NCBI GenBank assembly: GCA_003427395.1
Contig: BFEA01000617.1
Location: 801,374 to 865,373, forward strand
DNA: 64,000 nucleotides
Direction: 5' to 3'
Source: Chara braunii
Lineage: Eukaryota; Streptophyta; Charophyceae; Charales; Characeae
A model generated the notes under the pieces. That model ran no database searches. It had not been told where the DNA came from and worked only from the letters and a program-made list of their open reading frames with translations. The translations under genes and the position numbers were made by a program. Shown here piece by piece: positions 1 to 10,157 of the stretch. Within the stretch, counting starts at the first letter, position 1. Each line of letters begins with the position of its first letter.

Positions 1-217
1 ACCGTGTGGTCCACGCTAGAAAGCCAAGGCATCCCCAAAATGACATCGAAGTCGGTGTCCAACACGTCAAAAGTGACGGGTTCACATGCGTGCGGTGCAA
101 AGTACACCGGGACAGCCGAGATGTAACGGTCTAAAAGTTGTTTCGTCTTACCGTCGGCAAGAGCGACCGTCGTCGGATGTGACTTCCTCCGTACTTGTGT
201 GCCAAGGCCAGCCCGAG
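1..217 (-). pseudogene. Element A: Ty3/gypsy protease, C-terminal half (cut by window edge)
   Basis: Read on the minus strand in a frame beginning MTRAGLG, this stretch stays open to the window edge and ends with FDVILGMPWL, the block that closes the aspartic protease of Ty3/gypsy elements (hydrophobic-ILG-hydrophobic-PWL). It continues the protease begun upstream but in a different frame, so there is a frameshift near 214-220. The enzyme would process the Gag-Pol polyprotein. The reverse transcriptase and the rest of pol would lie left of position 1. Confidence 0.75.
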
Positions 218-960
218 TCATGAGAATTGGTTGATGAAGTTGCGAGTTGCGCCGCAATCTAGCAAAGCGTTGCAGGCCGCTTGCCCAATCTGAATGCGAA
301 CGTAGAGCAACGGTGCATTGTTTTCTGCGTACCGTTGCGAGACAAACTCGCGGGCCACCTTGGCAACGTAGCCAAGCATGTCCCCCACCGCGACTTCGTC
401 TACCNTCGGCGAAGTTGGTGGTGCATGGAAGGAAAGATACTCGTGTAAGAGGGCGCATAGGGCTGCGCTTTGCGGCCCCAGAAGGTTGCCCGTCGTAGGG
501 AGAGGAATCCAAGCGAAGTCCTCGGGCGTGAGAGGGTCCAAAGCCTCCTCGTTGAACACGCCTGCCGAATCCCTTGATGAAGACGAACTAGCCGAGAAAC
601 CTTCGGACGGTGAGAAAGCCGCACATGTATCTTGTCCTTGAGNAGCATCCAGTGAAGGAACGAGACGGGCAGCGAAGTCTTCGAACGAAAGTTGAAGACT
701 CCCGACATCCGCATATGCCTCGGAAGAAAGGGCGGTCGTGGCCACAACTGCTTCCGATGGCGTCGAGGGAGGTGTCAAGTTTCCCTCGGCGGCGCCTACT
801 TTCCCTGACGGGGTTTCCCCTTGGTGGGGCAATGTGCAGCATCGTGGATGGTGTTGTTGCACCAAAGGCAATACCGGTACTTGAGGCGCGTGCGATAAGA
901 GTTCGCCGAGAGTCCGTATTGTACCCAAGGTTCGTCGGCGGCTGATCCAGTGCTCGGTGT
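218..960 (-). pseudogene. Element A: gag C-terminus with zinc knuckle, linker and protease active site
   Basis: A retroviral-type zinc knuckle, C-x2-C-x4-H-x4-C (CLWCNNTIHDAAHC), is encoded at 870-829. A Ser/Glu-rich linker follows, then the protease N-terminus with NALLDCGATRNFINQ; the Asp-Cys-Gly triad is at 259-251, where most relatives have Asp-Ser-Gly. The zinc knuckle and the protease are in different frames, so there is at least one frameshift between them. Ambiguous bases occur near 405 and 643. The domain order gag-knuckle-protease is the normal Ty3/gypsy order. Confidence 0.75.
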
Positions 961-2183
961 CGAGGTGGATTGAGTCTTCGTCTTGTCGCGGCCGTGGTTG
1001 TTGCGTCGATATTTCTCAGAATGATCCGTGACGATGTGCTAAACAGCTTGTCGGATGTGTCGAGTGTCTCTGCAATCTGCGTAAGCGCGTTTTGCAGCGC
1101 CGGACACGAGCGCATGATAAACAAGTGCTTGATGGCGCGGAATGCGAGCGGGAGGTTAGGTGTAGAGGCGAGTCTTTGAAACTCGGTGATCCAGTCCTGA
1201 CTGACCAGCGTGTTTTGATGGAGCTTGTTGAGCTTGTCCATCGCTTGNAGGNCGNGNGGCTCCACTTGGAATCGCTTGTGNCAGGCGTCNGTCAACTCCT
1301 GCCAAGTGAGCTTGGTGTGTAGTTCCGACACTGCTACGCCGTGGCTGGTCAAGATGTTGTCCAGCCATGCTTGACACGCACCACCAGATCGGTGGTACAA
1401 GCACGGATGTCGATCGTTGTTCGGGACATGGTGCATGTCGAGCCGGAGAGTAAACTGGCGCCACCACGGGATCGGTTCCGTCTTGGACAGATCGCAGAAG
1501 ACTGGAATGTCATCNAGCTTGGGTGGGCGCCTGGAGGATGCCGCGGCGGGCGTCACGGTGGCAGCCGCCTGGACCTGCGTCTCCAACTGCAAGTTCGTTG
1601 CTTGCTGCGACGTCCTGAAGTCCTGATGCACACGCTTGATATTGCCGACGTCGTCCTCCAAGACTTTAACACGGGTCGCAAGGTTTGCAGGCCCTGCGGC
1701 TGCTACAGCTGCTGGCTGTTTTTCCAACGCCTGCAGNCGTGCGAGCATCTGGTCCACTGTCTGCTGCAGGTGGAGGATTTCCTCCTGCTGCAGAGCGCAG
1801 GTGGCCACGAGGTCGTGGGAGACCTGTGCAAGGGCTGACAGCCCTTTCTCAGTCTCCGGGGCCTCGTCTGTAGATGCCATTTCCACCCAACGTGCGGCCT
1901 CATCGCCGACCACGGTCTCCCGTGTGAACAGTCGTTCCCGCTGGCGTGACCGGTGTTCAGCTGCCGCCTGCAGGTCTGCCTCCTCTTGAGGAAGTCGGTC
2001 CTGTTTCTCCTTCTATCGCTTGGCCTCCTCCTCTTGTTCAAGCTGCTGACGTTCCTTGGCCACGGCGGCGGCCCTATCGTTGGCCTCTCGAATGAATGCC
2101 GCCAGGCGTTCCTCATAGCTCAGGAGGGATTCCCCCGCCTTCCGGTCCATGGCCTTGGTCTGTGATCGAGTGAGCAGTGTCAT
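961..2183 (-). pseudogene. Element A: gag (capsid-like region)
   Basis: The best start is ATG at 2183-2181 (MTLLTRSQTKAMDRK), followed by a Glu/Arg/Gln-rich, probably coiled-coil N-terminus (SYEERLAAFIREAN). The frame has a premature TAG at 2015-2013 and then continues through a second helical segment (EEILHLQQTVDQM) into a retrotransposon gag domain with WWRQF near 1470 and an LTWQEL block near 1300. The frame is lost near 1,020. Gag forms the particle that packages the element RNA. Several N bases (1248-1290, 1515, 1737) lie inside it, so some breaks could be assembly artefacts. Confidence 0.75.
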
Positions 2184-2654
2184 GCACTGCTGTGCCCGAA
2201 GTCTGAAGAGTCACTCGAGGGCCAATCTGACGGACTGGCCCAGTGCCCGGACTGGAGGGGGAGGAACAGGTAGGGGGCAGACAGGTGGGAAGGGTCGGAC
2301 AGATCCCAAATTGAACAGTTCCCTAATCAAGCAAAGAATAATAATTAAGAAAGAATTTAAATAAATCAAAATTCGAAACGAAAAGACTGTCCAATACCAC
2401 TGAGTGTCGAAGGTGATGCAGAACGCAATAGTAACCCTTTGGTGCTCAAACTGGCAGAAACAGAAGAGAAGTATCTTTACAGCTCAGAGTAGGAGTAGGT
2501 TGCAAAAGAAAAAAATGCCCTTTTTTTTTTTTTTTTTTTTGAAAAAAAAAGAACGGAATTTGCAAACCTGCGCAGTGAAAGTGTAGAGGCACTTTATCGG
2601 AAAAAAAAATCCAATTTGTCAACTGCAGACATTTAATAATTAAATAAGGTAATA

Positions 2655-2880
2655 AAAAGAATTTCTCGGAAAAAGAATTCTCAGAACGAATTTCCTCAAA
2701 AAGAAGGAAATAATTTCTTGAAAATAATTTTCTCGAAAAAGAAATAATTGCTCGGAAAAAAAAATTCTCGGAAGAAAAAAAAATTCTCGGAAAAAGAAAT
2801 AATTTCTCGGAAAAAAAAAAATTCTCGAAAAAAAAAATAATTTCTTGGAAAAAAAAATTCTCAGGAAAAAGAAATAATAA
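2655..2880. repeat. Degenerate tandem repeat of an A-rich TTCTCGGAAAA unit
   Basis: A short unit ending in TTCTCGGAAAAA recurs about ten times with variable A-runs. The repeat explains the Phe-rich 97-residue minus-strand reading frame here, which is not a gene. Confidence 0.8.
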
Positions 2881-2932
2881 TTAATTCCGGGAATTTCCAA
2901 GATTAAATAAACCATTGTCAAATAATCAATCA

Positions 2933-2940
2933 ACCTAATT

Positions 2941-2971
<31 letters not shown>

Positions 2972-3020
2972 GTTTGATTGGTGGCAGACCGCCAATCCAA
3001 TCAATCAATCGATTGATTGG
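2933..3020. repeat. (AATC)n microsatellite with inverted copy
   Basis: About nine AATC units are followed by a short spacer and then AATC units running into their complement (ATCAATCGATTGAT), so the tract can fold on itself. Confidence 0.85.
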
Positions 3021-3044
3021 TTGTTGCCAAGATTCATCGCACAA

Positions 3045-3056
3045 GCTCCGATACCA
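3045..3056 (-). other. Element A: primer binding site (tRNA-Met type)
   Basis: The minus strand reads TGGTATCGGAGC, one base from TGGTATCAGAGC, the usual plant retrotransposon site complementary to the 3' end of initiator tRNA-Met. It lies upstream of the element A gag in the right orientation. Two bases before it the sequence ends in CA, as an LTR end should. The same variant (G for A at position 8) primes element C. Confidence 0.75.
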
Positions 3057-3058
3057 CT

Positions 3059-3726
3059 TGTTGCATATCAGAAAGTGAAATGCACTAACAGCCTAGGATC
3101 TAGCAATGATGAAAGTGGCAACAACCAGCAGCATAGATGCAACATTCACCAGATGTCAATGTGCACAATGCAACAAGTAAACCAACGAGAAAAACAACAA
3201 CAACACATTTGCATCATCATCATCATGGGNTGGGGAACAGCGCAGCGGAATAACAGTAACCAAGAGGANACGTGGACAACAACAGGAAAGGGAGAAACTT
3301 CGGAAGGGCAGGACATAAGATTGCCCTTCCGCTCACACACATAGGGAGAGATCCATAGACATGCGAGAGAGAAGGGGGGGGAGGGACATAGGAGGTAACC
3401 AAGTCCAACCCAAATCTGATCTCCGGATGTCGTGCACTGTTCAATCCCAATGTAGCGTGTAAGTCCGGTCTGAATGTCGTGTCCAATAAGGCAGAATGCC
3501 GTGTCCAAACAATGTCTGCAGTCAGCTCTATCTCTACTCTGATCACGAAGAAGAAGGAGAAGAAGAAGTAGAGGAAAGAACTGTGGAGGAGTAGGAGGAG
3601 AAGAGGAGAGGAGAAGAAGAAGAAGAAGAAGAAGAGGTAGAAAGTTGGGCGCTTTCTGCACTTACCTGGCGATGGCTGAACTGCAGGTACCGCGGAGCCC
3701 GCTATGGCGCTGGCCCAGGTGAGTCT

Positions 3727-3780
<54 letters not shown>

Positions 3781-4030
3781 CGCTGGACTCCTCCAGCGCT
3801 GAACCTTCCTTCCCGATGAGCAGCGAAGCTGCCGTCCGAATAGCGCAGCAGGGAGCCGAAATAGCGCAGCAGGGAGTCTTGAAAATAGCGCAGCAGCCAA
3901 GTCTCGAACCAGCGTAACGCTGGATTTCTCCTGGTACCTCCCTCCTGAACTGGGCGCTGGCCCAGCTTAAGTAGTGCTGGGCCGGACCCAGTAGTCCACG
4001 GCCTGCAATCTGGGCCGTGTAGATCAAAGC
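3059..4030 (-). repeat. Element A: probable 5' LTR (outer boundary not determined)
   Basis: By position, sequence immediately upstream of the PBS must be the 5' LTR. It contains a polypurine stretch (3,548-3,640), a (TC)n tract and a GC-rich block with a GGCCCAGC/GCTGGGCC foldback at about 3,958-3,990. The partner 3' LTR is outside the window, so the upper boundary is a guess. Confidence 0.45.
3727..3778. repeat. (TC)n microsatellite
   Basis: About 25 uninterrupted TC dinucleotides. Reading frames rich in Arg-Glu through it are artefacts. Confidence 0.95.
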
Positions 4031-4192
4031 CTGATCCGCGGTCCAGATCGCAGGCTTCAGTCCTTGGCCAAAAAAACGGCCTGCCTGGGTCCCTACCGGA
4101 CGTCCAGGCCCTGCCTAGGTCTGGCCGATTTGGTACCTGGCCCGATTCAGGGCCTGTGCGAATGCATCAGGCCTGAACATCTGTCCAGGTCC

Positions 4193-4316
4193 AAAGTCCG
4201 TCCGAAAACGAGTAAAGGTCCAAACGTCTGGCCAAAAACGAGTAAGGGTCCAAACGTCTGGCCAAAAACGAGTAAAGGTCCAAACGTTTTTCTGAAAACG
4301 AGTAACGGTCCAAACT
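4193..4316. repeat. 30-bp tandem repeat, four units
   Basis: The marker AAAACGAGTAA recurs at 4205, 4235, 4265 and 4295, an exact 30-bp period. In one plus-strand frame it gives a ten-residue repeat KTSKGPNVWP. The unit length is a multiple of three, but no surrounding gene is recognisable. Confidence 0.85.
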
Positions 4317-6076
4317 GAATTAGAGGCTCAGCCTCTGGGCCTGATTCCGGCCCTGGTCCTAACTGTGTACCTGGCCACAAAACGGACAACAGCACATTAG
4401 TAAAAACACATCAGTAAATAAATAAATAAGAAATCAACTTAAAGTTGAAGTCTTTCCGATGCAGGCCTAAGTGAAATGGCCGTAGGGCCTCCAGGTTGCG
4501 GTGATGCGACCTGGGGGCCCTTATCCAACCTCGGGTCTCGTGAGGGGCCCGTGTGGAGGCTCTCAGCATGTAACAATAAGTCAGTAACCCATAACTGCGG
4601 AAACACGGACCTGAATTCGAAGCTACAACATACATACCTGGCCTGCTCCGTCCTTTTTTTTTTCTTTTTTTTTTTTTTTAAACATCCCTCAGGGGTGATA
4701 GTGATGTTGGTAAGAGCAGGCACCACTCAGGGGAGGCTCCATCTATTGGTGGGGAGCTTCACCTGTTGGAAACCAGGTCCAGTGTCCCTTTTACATTAGG
4801 TATCCCAAATTTGTCGGAGGAAAATGAATCAGAGACCTGTCAGGATTGATTGCCCTGGAGTCCAGGGGATCGACTGCACAGGATATGGGAACAGTGACTT
4901 ATTGACTTTTGCCTGTGCCATTGCGGGGCCCTGCTCAGGCAGGCACCGAAGGAGGGCTGGTAGGTGCCAGTTGGAATGAGGAGGATGGGCCTCCTTACTC
5001 CAGGGAGCGACAGGAGGTAGGGGCCCCATCCGTCATTCCCACTGCCCAGCTATCGAACTCCTCTCATGTCCAGGTTGAATGGGCCACTCAACTCCTTACC
5101 CCCTACCATACCAGCTTAATTCCATCAATGTGTGATCAGGGAGGGGGAACGGGTCTGGGAAATCTGTGGGAGGGGGGAGGGGGGAGGGGGATATCGTCAG
5201 GGATTGTAGTATAAGCTCAGAAACTATTTTTCTCCTGCTGACGAGGTCCTTCAGAATTTTTGGCAGGGACCTTTCGAAGTACTGGGAGGGGTTTTCTGAA
5301 GGGCTCTTTGGGCAGGACGCGGGCGTCGCTTGGGCAGCGCTAACGCGCGGTTTCCTTGCGGATGTCACCTGCGGGATCAATGCTTCACTCTCGGTAATTT
5401 CAAGGGTACCTCAGCTGCCGCTCGACCCCGTAGCTAAGCTATGGAGGTTAGGGTTAGGAACGTTGCTTTCACACTGAATAGCAAACAACCTTTGAAGTTG
5501 GGTGGAACCTAACCATGAGTGGCCGCAAGAGCCCTCTGTGCCTCTTTGGAGGAAGACGCCTCGACAACTTATGACATGAAGACAACCGGAAATACGCTAG
5601 AGTCAGGTGAACTGGAAGGTTTTTCCCTTCGAATTTAATTCGCCTGTCAGCAACGATCTAGCCAAGTCGTCATGCTCCTGTGTGAAAAGCTGGAGGTAAA
5701 AATGTTCTACCGCCCCCACCTCCCCTGTTGCATGGTGGTGGAAAGTGGTTGTTCTGGTTAACGTATTCGGAATCCATTATTAGTGGCCTCTATATTAACT
5801 ATACTCAAGTAAAGGCTATTCTCCCAAGCGTTGACGTTTTACCATCAGTATGTCGCCTCCAGCCAGAGTTTATTCAAGAAAAGAAAAAAAACAGATAAAC
5901 TCACTTTTTGAGGCTTGTTTCAGAGACGGTGTTTTACCCTCTTGGTTGGATATTGGAGTGGCCAGTTAGGGGAAGAGTTCACCCGTTTTGATCTGAATTA
6001 AAATTTTTCGGAATTAAACCTAACTTGGTTAAAAGAACATGCAATCACCATTCTGTTTCAAGAAAGAGCATCGATA
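4317..6076. other. No recognisable gene
   Basis: Mixed-composition DNA with only short reading frames. It holds one dispersed repeat (4,715-4,795), a poly-T tract (4,653-4,680), and a G-rich stretch near 5,140-5,190. Nothing else in it could be assigned. Confidence 0.6.
4728..4790 (-). repeat. Dispersed repeat shared with 51,967-52,022
   Basis: About 55 bases around TTGGTGGGGAGC and GGAAACC match the reverse complement of 51,967-52,022 at roughly 90 percent by eye. A shorter 24-base piece recurs at about 14,113-14,136. This is probably the end of an unidentified mobile element. Confidence 0.65.
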
Positions 6077-6361
6077 ATGTCGAATGACACCAGGAAGAAA
6101 CTCGTAAGATTGTATGAGGACCTTTGGTATGACGCAGGGCTGATCTCTGATGCAATTAAACGGGGTCGATATCACAACAAAGGCAAAAACCTTGCCTCCG
6201 TCATCTCTTCACAGGCAACAATTATCGAATGCCTCAAAAAGAAGGAGGGTCATTTGGACTTGACATACAAACTTACCTTGTTGTTGTGGATGACGCTGCT
6301 TGAAATGAAAGAGTACAAAGAGACAGAATACAACAACGGAAAAAATTTCAAAATTAAATAA
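6077..6361 (+). CDS. Hypothetical 94-residue ORF, possibly not a gene
   Basis: ATG-initiated reading frame with a mixed, helix-friendly composition (starts MSNDTRKKLVRLYEDLW) and no low-complexity bias. I do not recognise it. It ends where the left arm of the foldback element begins, so it may be remnant mobile-element coding sequence. Nothing in the sequence shows that it is expressed. Confidence 0.25.
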   Translation: MSNDTRKKLVRLYEDLWYDAGLISDAIKRGRYHNKGKNLASVISSQATIIECLKKKEGHLDLTYKLTLLLWMTLLEMKEYKETEYNNGKNFKIK

Positions 6362-6895
6362 TAATTCTAGAGTAAAATTGCATTCTAAATTTTAAATTTT
6401 CATTCTATCTTTAAAAATGTCATTCCAATTTTAACATTTTCCGTCTTACTTGAAAACTTCCCTTCCAAGAATGGGGTATCCCTTCTTATTTGAACTGCAT
6501 GCTAGAGATGGAATGAAAGTTTGGACGAGATCATGAATTGGACTGTCATTCTAAGCAAGGATTTCCAGTCATAAATAGGTTAATCCTACATAGCACCGTG
6601 TTCGCGTTCGGAGGCGAACGCGAACATGTTCGTCCGAATGCGAACAATCGCTCAAAACCCTTCGAACGCAAATATAAAAAATATTTTAAAAAAATAATAA
6701 AATAAATTCTAAGAAAAATCTGAAAAAAACTATATGTTATGTAAAATAACAATACAAGCAACGTTTGCCTTGGAGTCATGTTCAAATTCGTAGCCAATCA
6801 TGAGTTAAAAATAAAAAAAATATATATATATATCGTCACAAATAGAACTGCCCGGTAAACCGTAGGCAGAGAGAGAGAAGAGGACAACAAACGAG

Positions 6896-6945
6896 GGGCT
6901 GTGACAAACTGTTTCGTCGGAGTTTCACCGACTCATCAGGAGGCT
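6896..6945 (-). ncRNA. Hammerhead ribozyme-like motif
   Basis: The minus strand contains the hammerhead catalytic core: CUGAUGA (6939-6933), stem II GUCGG/CCGAC (6932-6928 with 6920-6916) closed by a 7-nt loop, then GAAAC (6915-6911), and a GUC cleavage triplet ending at 6903. A minimal stem III (ACA/UGU, 6912-6910 with 6906-6904) closes on a 3-nt loop, as in short-stem-III type I hammerheads. Stem I is not evident: the sequences beside the core (CAGCCTC and ACAGCCCC) are not complementary, so activity is doubtful for this copy. Match to the core is seen directly; self-cleavage is inference. Confidence 0.7.
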
Positions 6946-6970
6946 GAATATATATATATATATATATATC
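6943..6970. repeat. (TA)n tract
   Basis: About 10-11 TA units between the ribozyme-like core and the next copy of the tandem unit. Confidence 0.95.
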
Positions 6971-7037
6971 GTCAAATAGAACTGCCCGGTAAACCGTAGG
7001 CAGAGAGGGAGAAGAGGACAACAAACGAGGGGCTGTG

Positions 7038-7038
<1 letters not shown>

Positions 7039-7087
<49 letters not shown>
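7039..7087. repeat. (TA)n tract
   Basis: About 23 TA units at the end of the tandem unit inside the TTAA-flanked element. Confidence 0.95.
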
Positions 7088-7089
<2 letters not shown>

Positions 7090-7402
7090 ATGAAAAAAAA
7101 TTATGTTCGCCCGAACATGTTCGCGAGCTGTTCGCGCGAACGCGCGAACATTTTCGCGTGAACATGAAGGGGCGGAAACACGTTCGCCGTGCTACGCAGG
7201 GTTAATCCAATCCAAATTAGAAGATATTTGTTGTAGTAGAATGAAAGTCTAATTAAAACATTTCATAAACTCGTCCAACCTTGCATTCCATCTTGAACAA
7301 ATACATATAGTTGGAAAGGAAAACTCATATTTAGATGGGAACTGATCAAATTAAATTGGAAATTTTAGAATTGGACGAACATTGGAATGATAATTTATAA
7401 AT

Positions 7403-7858
7403 ATGAAGGAATTTTTTTTTATGGAATGTTTTTTTTTAATTTCATTTATCGTTGGAATTTTTCTATTGAAAATTTGTTGGATCCGATGCCCCAGAGTGCC
7501 CTTTCAGCTTTTTCCAACCCTTCAGACAGTTGTGGAAAAAACGTTTGGTGCGATATTGAAAGTACACCCTTTTGAGGAATATAAGGATGAACCTGAACTT
7601 GGTACAATGCGCTTTGACCTGGAATTCAAAGTCCGTAAGATAGTCCAACATTGGCGCTTGGTGGACATTCCTCGTCAGGGGACATACCATTTTGAAGTCA
7701 TTTCGGCGGCAACACCATGGTGTGCCGTATGTCGCACCACTTATCATACGGAAAATGATGAACATTGTGTTGCATACGAAGATCCAGATCTCTTCACAGC
7801 ACAAATAGGCAGAAACTTTTTCCGCCGAACCCGTCCTTTTCAGGATTCGTACCGCTAA
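7403..7858 (+). pseudogene. LINE ORF1, N-terminal part with CCHC knuckle
   Basis: A 151-residue frame. From about residue 35 it resembles the RNA-binding ORF1 protein of plant L1-like elements: a conserved block near LRFDLEFKVRK-like sequence, then PRQGTYHFEVI, then a knuckle C-x2-C-x4-H-x6-C (CAVCRTTYHTENDEHC) near 7,725. ORF1 proteins coat the LINE RNA. The Phe-rich first 30 residues come from T-runs of the neighbouring repeat, so the true start is uncertain. The endonuclease and RT of the same element follow on the same strand. Confidence 0.55.
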
Positions 7859-9117
7859 GGGAAGAACCCCCTACCACCGGCTTCAGACGTTTCACTGGTC
7901 AGAAAAAAAACACGAATCTGACGATCTACAACTCTAAGGGTAAACCAGGCCCTTCTATGGTGAAAGGCCAATCAGTCTCTCAATGCTCCTCCCACCACGG
8001 TTCTAGAAGTCAAAACGGAGCAATGATGACGGCGCAAAGTCACACATGAGTAACACGATAGGGAGCCTCCAAGGGTCTCATGGGTCAGGCGCCAATCAGA
8101 ATTCGGGCTCAATGCGTCGTTCGGATTCTGGGGGAAGACCAAATCAAAAGGAAGCCTCGGGCTCTGACAAGGAAACAGAACATACGCCCACTCAGAAGAA
8201 TGTAGCAAATGTGGATATGGAAGAGGGAGACGAACACGGCAGGAAGAACTTGGAATAAAATGCCTTAGTACAGGTGGTCGAAGCTGTTATTAGCGAAGGT
8301 GAACCAAGGAGTAAGAAAAGTACACACTCGCCCTTCAAAAGGTCGAGGACACAGTCCCCAAATCCGGATGTCGTGGAGGATGGAAGAAATGGCAAAAGCC
8401 ATATCTCTAAGTCAGTTTCAGAGTCAAGCAAATAATCTCTAATTAATAGGGATTCTGTGAATAGAAAGGTGGGCCACCATATCGCCTTGAAAGAAGTGCA
8501 ACCCCTCACTACTTCAGGGCGTGAGGATAAGGATATTCATAAAATCCTGGACCTCCTTTTATGTGCTAACACGAATAAGATGGTTATGGCTTCTCAGACA
8601 AATGATGGACTTCTGGAATTGGTCACGACAACAACAGATGCTCCCTCACAAGTAATACTATTATGAATAAAGTGTCCAAAATTATTCCACAAGTGTTAAA
8701 AAACCGTCTTATTCCTCAAACTCGGGTGGAAGGGCAGAATGCGTAAACCAGGACAAGGGAGAGGGCTCAATTCTATTATGCCTTGATGGAAGTGCAAAAT
8801 TAAAATGAATGATGAACCAAACAGTATTATTGCAAGGCAGAACAGAAGTTGGTTTCCCCTTGCATCCTTGTTTTCTCCACTCAACGAAGATCGGCAAGGT
8901 AACCGAGTGATTCCTGGAATTTCGACGACAGTGATTGCTGAGTGGTTCATAACATCGGCGCAGAGGGACTCGATCCTCATACCCAAGTTATTGCCCCTGC
9001 TCCAAGTCCAGTGGGAAAGGACCTCAAGACGAGATGAAAGTCGACGAAGGAAACAATCACATGGAAAACGAGGGATAAGAAGCGGCATCCAATTCACTAT
9101 CGGTCATGCAGTCTCCC
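7859..9117 (+). pseudogene. LINE ORF1, C-terminal low-complexity region (decayed)
   Basis: Several short frames on the plus strand (for example 8,046-8,258, rich in Ser, Gly, Asn and Glu) look like the disordered tail of a LINE ORF1 and are interrupted by stops. No domain is visible. Position between the knuckle and the endonuclease start is the main argument. Confidence 0.4.
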
Positions 9118-9948
9118 ATGCCTCCTAGTGGCAAGCTAAGGCTTGCTTCTTGGAACGTTAAGGGAATGTGTGACACAGGTGTTAAGCAAAGACGGAACTG
9201 TTTAAAATAATGGTTATACGAGAACAAAATACAGGTGGTACGTCTTTCAAAAACTAAATTGAATGAACTTCGGTGTAGCGAAATTCAAAATTGGTGGTTT
9301 GGTCATCAGTTTTGGTCGCCTAGAGGTGGGACGACAATTTTCATCCACAAAAATTTGGATGTAGTAATCATCGATTAAATGGTGGATCTGTGGGGGAGGT
9401 GGGTATGAGTAAAATTTGAAATGGGGACGCAGGACTGTACCATTATGTCTATTTATGTAGCTGTTGATTATAAACAAAGACTAACTTTTTTAATTGAGCT
9501 ACCGGGTCTAGTGTCGGATTTCAAAAATATTATTCTTGCGGCCAACTAGAATATTATCCTGAACCCAAGATTAGACAATCCTAAAGTGAGTCCGATCAGA
9601 TCGGACAGTAGCCTTTTGCACAACTTCATAATATTACAAATTTTGGTTGATGGCTAATGAATGTTCCTTCCAACCACCCGAGCTTACACTTCGTTTGGTT
9701 CACGAACCCCACCAGTCCGAAGAACACCGGATTACTTTTTGATGAAAGGTCAACCATGGCAGGATTGTACAGACGTGGATATACACATTTCAGACCTTCC
9801 AGACCACAGGCCAGTGGTGGGGGGGTTGCAAATCAGTGGAACCCCCGAAGAGGGGCCCATACTATTACAAATTGAATGTGTCTCTGTTGAAGGACCCAGG
9901 TATAATTCACTGGGCACAAAACCAATTAAAGGCATTATAGGGAGCTAA
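9118..9948 (+). pseudogene. LINE ORF2, AP-endonuclease domain
   Basis: Begins ATG at 9118 with LRLASWNVKGM, the N-terminal motif of exonuclease III-type LINE endonucleases. It continues with SKTKL (usually QETKL), SPRGGTTIFIH and ends with the catalytic SDLPDHRPV block near 9,791-9,815. The enzyme nicks target DNA to prime reverse transcription. Frame changes and stops occur near 9,208, 9,378 and 9,548, and the usual Glu of QETKL is replaced, so it is dead. Confidence 0.75.
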
Positions 9949-10157
9949 AAAGTTGTTTTGCGATTAGAAATACTGGGTGGAGGTGCGAATTCATATACTG
10001 CAGCGAGTATTCAACATTTTTTCTCATATTCAAGCACAAAATCGAAAAAGGGAGGAAAAATATATCACTTACAGAATTAAAGCTCCAGAAGAGAGCCTGA
10101 GTTATGATGATGTTTCGGATGCGTATTGGACAAAGTGTTGGATATTCTCTTACGTTC
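9949..10157 (+). pseudogene. LINE ORF2, linker between endonuclease and RT
   Basis: A 67-residue frame with a helical, basic composition (VFNIFSHIQAQNRKREEKYI) fits the endonuclease-RT linker of plant LINEs, which ends in a similar Arg/Lys-rich block. It stops at the group II-like insert. Confidence 0.45.

Larger units (their letters stand above)
2184..3044 (-). other. Element A: untranslated leader, expanded by AT-rich low-complexity DNA
   Basis: This lies between the primer binding site and the gag start of element A, where the leader RNA would be. Half of it (about 2,510-2,930) is simple sequence that looks like later expansion. No ORF in it resembles a known protein. Confidence 0.55.
6835..7040 (-). 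repeat. 134-nt tandem unit carrying a hammerhead-like motif
   Basis: On the minus strand the same site, GTC followed by ACAGCCCC, occurs at 7037/7036 and 6903/6902, bracketing a 134-nt unit. A second, partial unit continues to about 6,835. Each unit contains a hairpin with arms CTGCC/GGCAG and inner CGGT/ACCG, then a (TA)n tract. A single related unit without the ribozyme core is at 44,147-44,226 on the plus strand. Confidence 0.75.
6580..7205. mobile_element. Inverted-repeat element with TTAA target duplication (piggyBac-like MITE)
   Basis: TTAA at 6580-6583 and 7202-7205 flank a 618-bp insert. Its ends match as inverted repeats: TCCTACATAGCACCGTG on the left and CCCTGCGTAGCACGGCG on the right arm read inward, with subterminal GTTCGCG/CGCGAAC palindromes. 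TTAA duplication with termini starting CCY is the piggyBac pattern; assignment to that superfamily is inference. The interior holds a conserved AT-rich core (6,729-6,800) and the ribozyme-bearing tandem unit. A related element is at 47,534-47,907. Confidence 0.7.
6362..7400. mobile_element. Foldback (long inverted repeat) element interrupted by a TTAA-flanked element
   Basis: The left flank (about 6,362-6,570) and the reverse complement of the right flank (about 7,210-7,400) align along about 190 bases. Shared blocks include CATTCCAAT, ATGGAATGaAAGtTTGGACGAG and TTTCATTCTA. This is a decayed long-arm inverted repeat whose centre is now occupied by the TTAA-flanked element at 6,584-7,201. No transposase is encoded, so it is non-autonomous. 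Confidence 0.6.
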
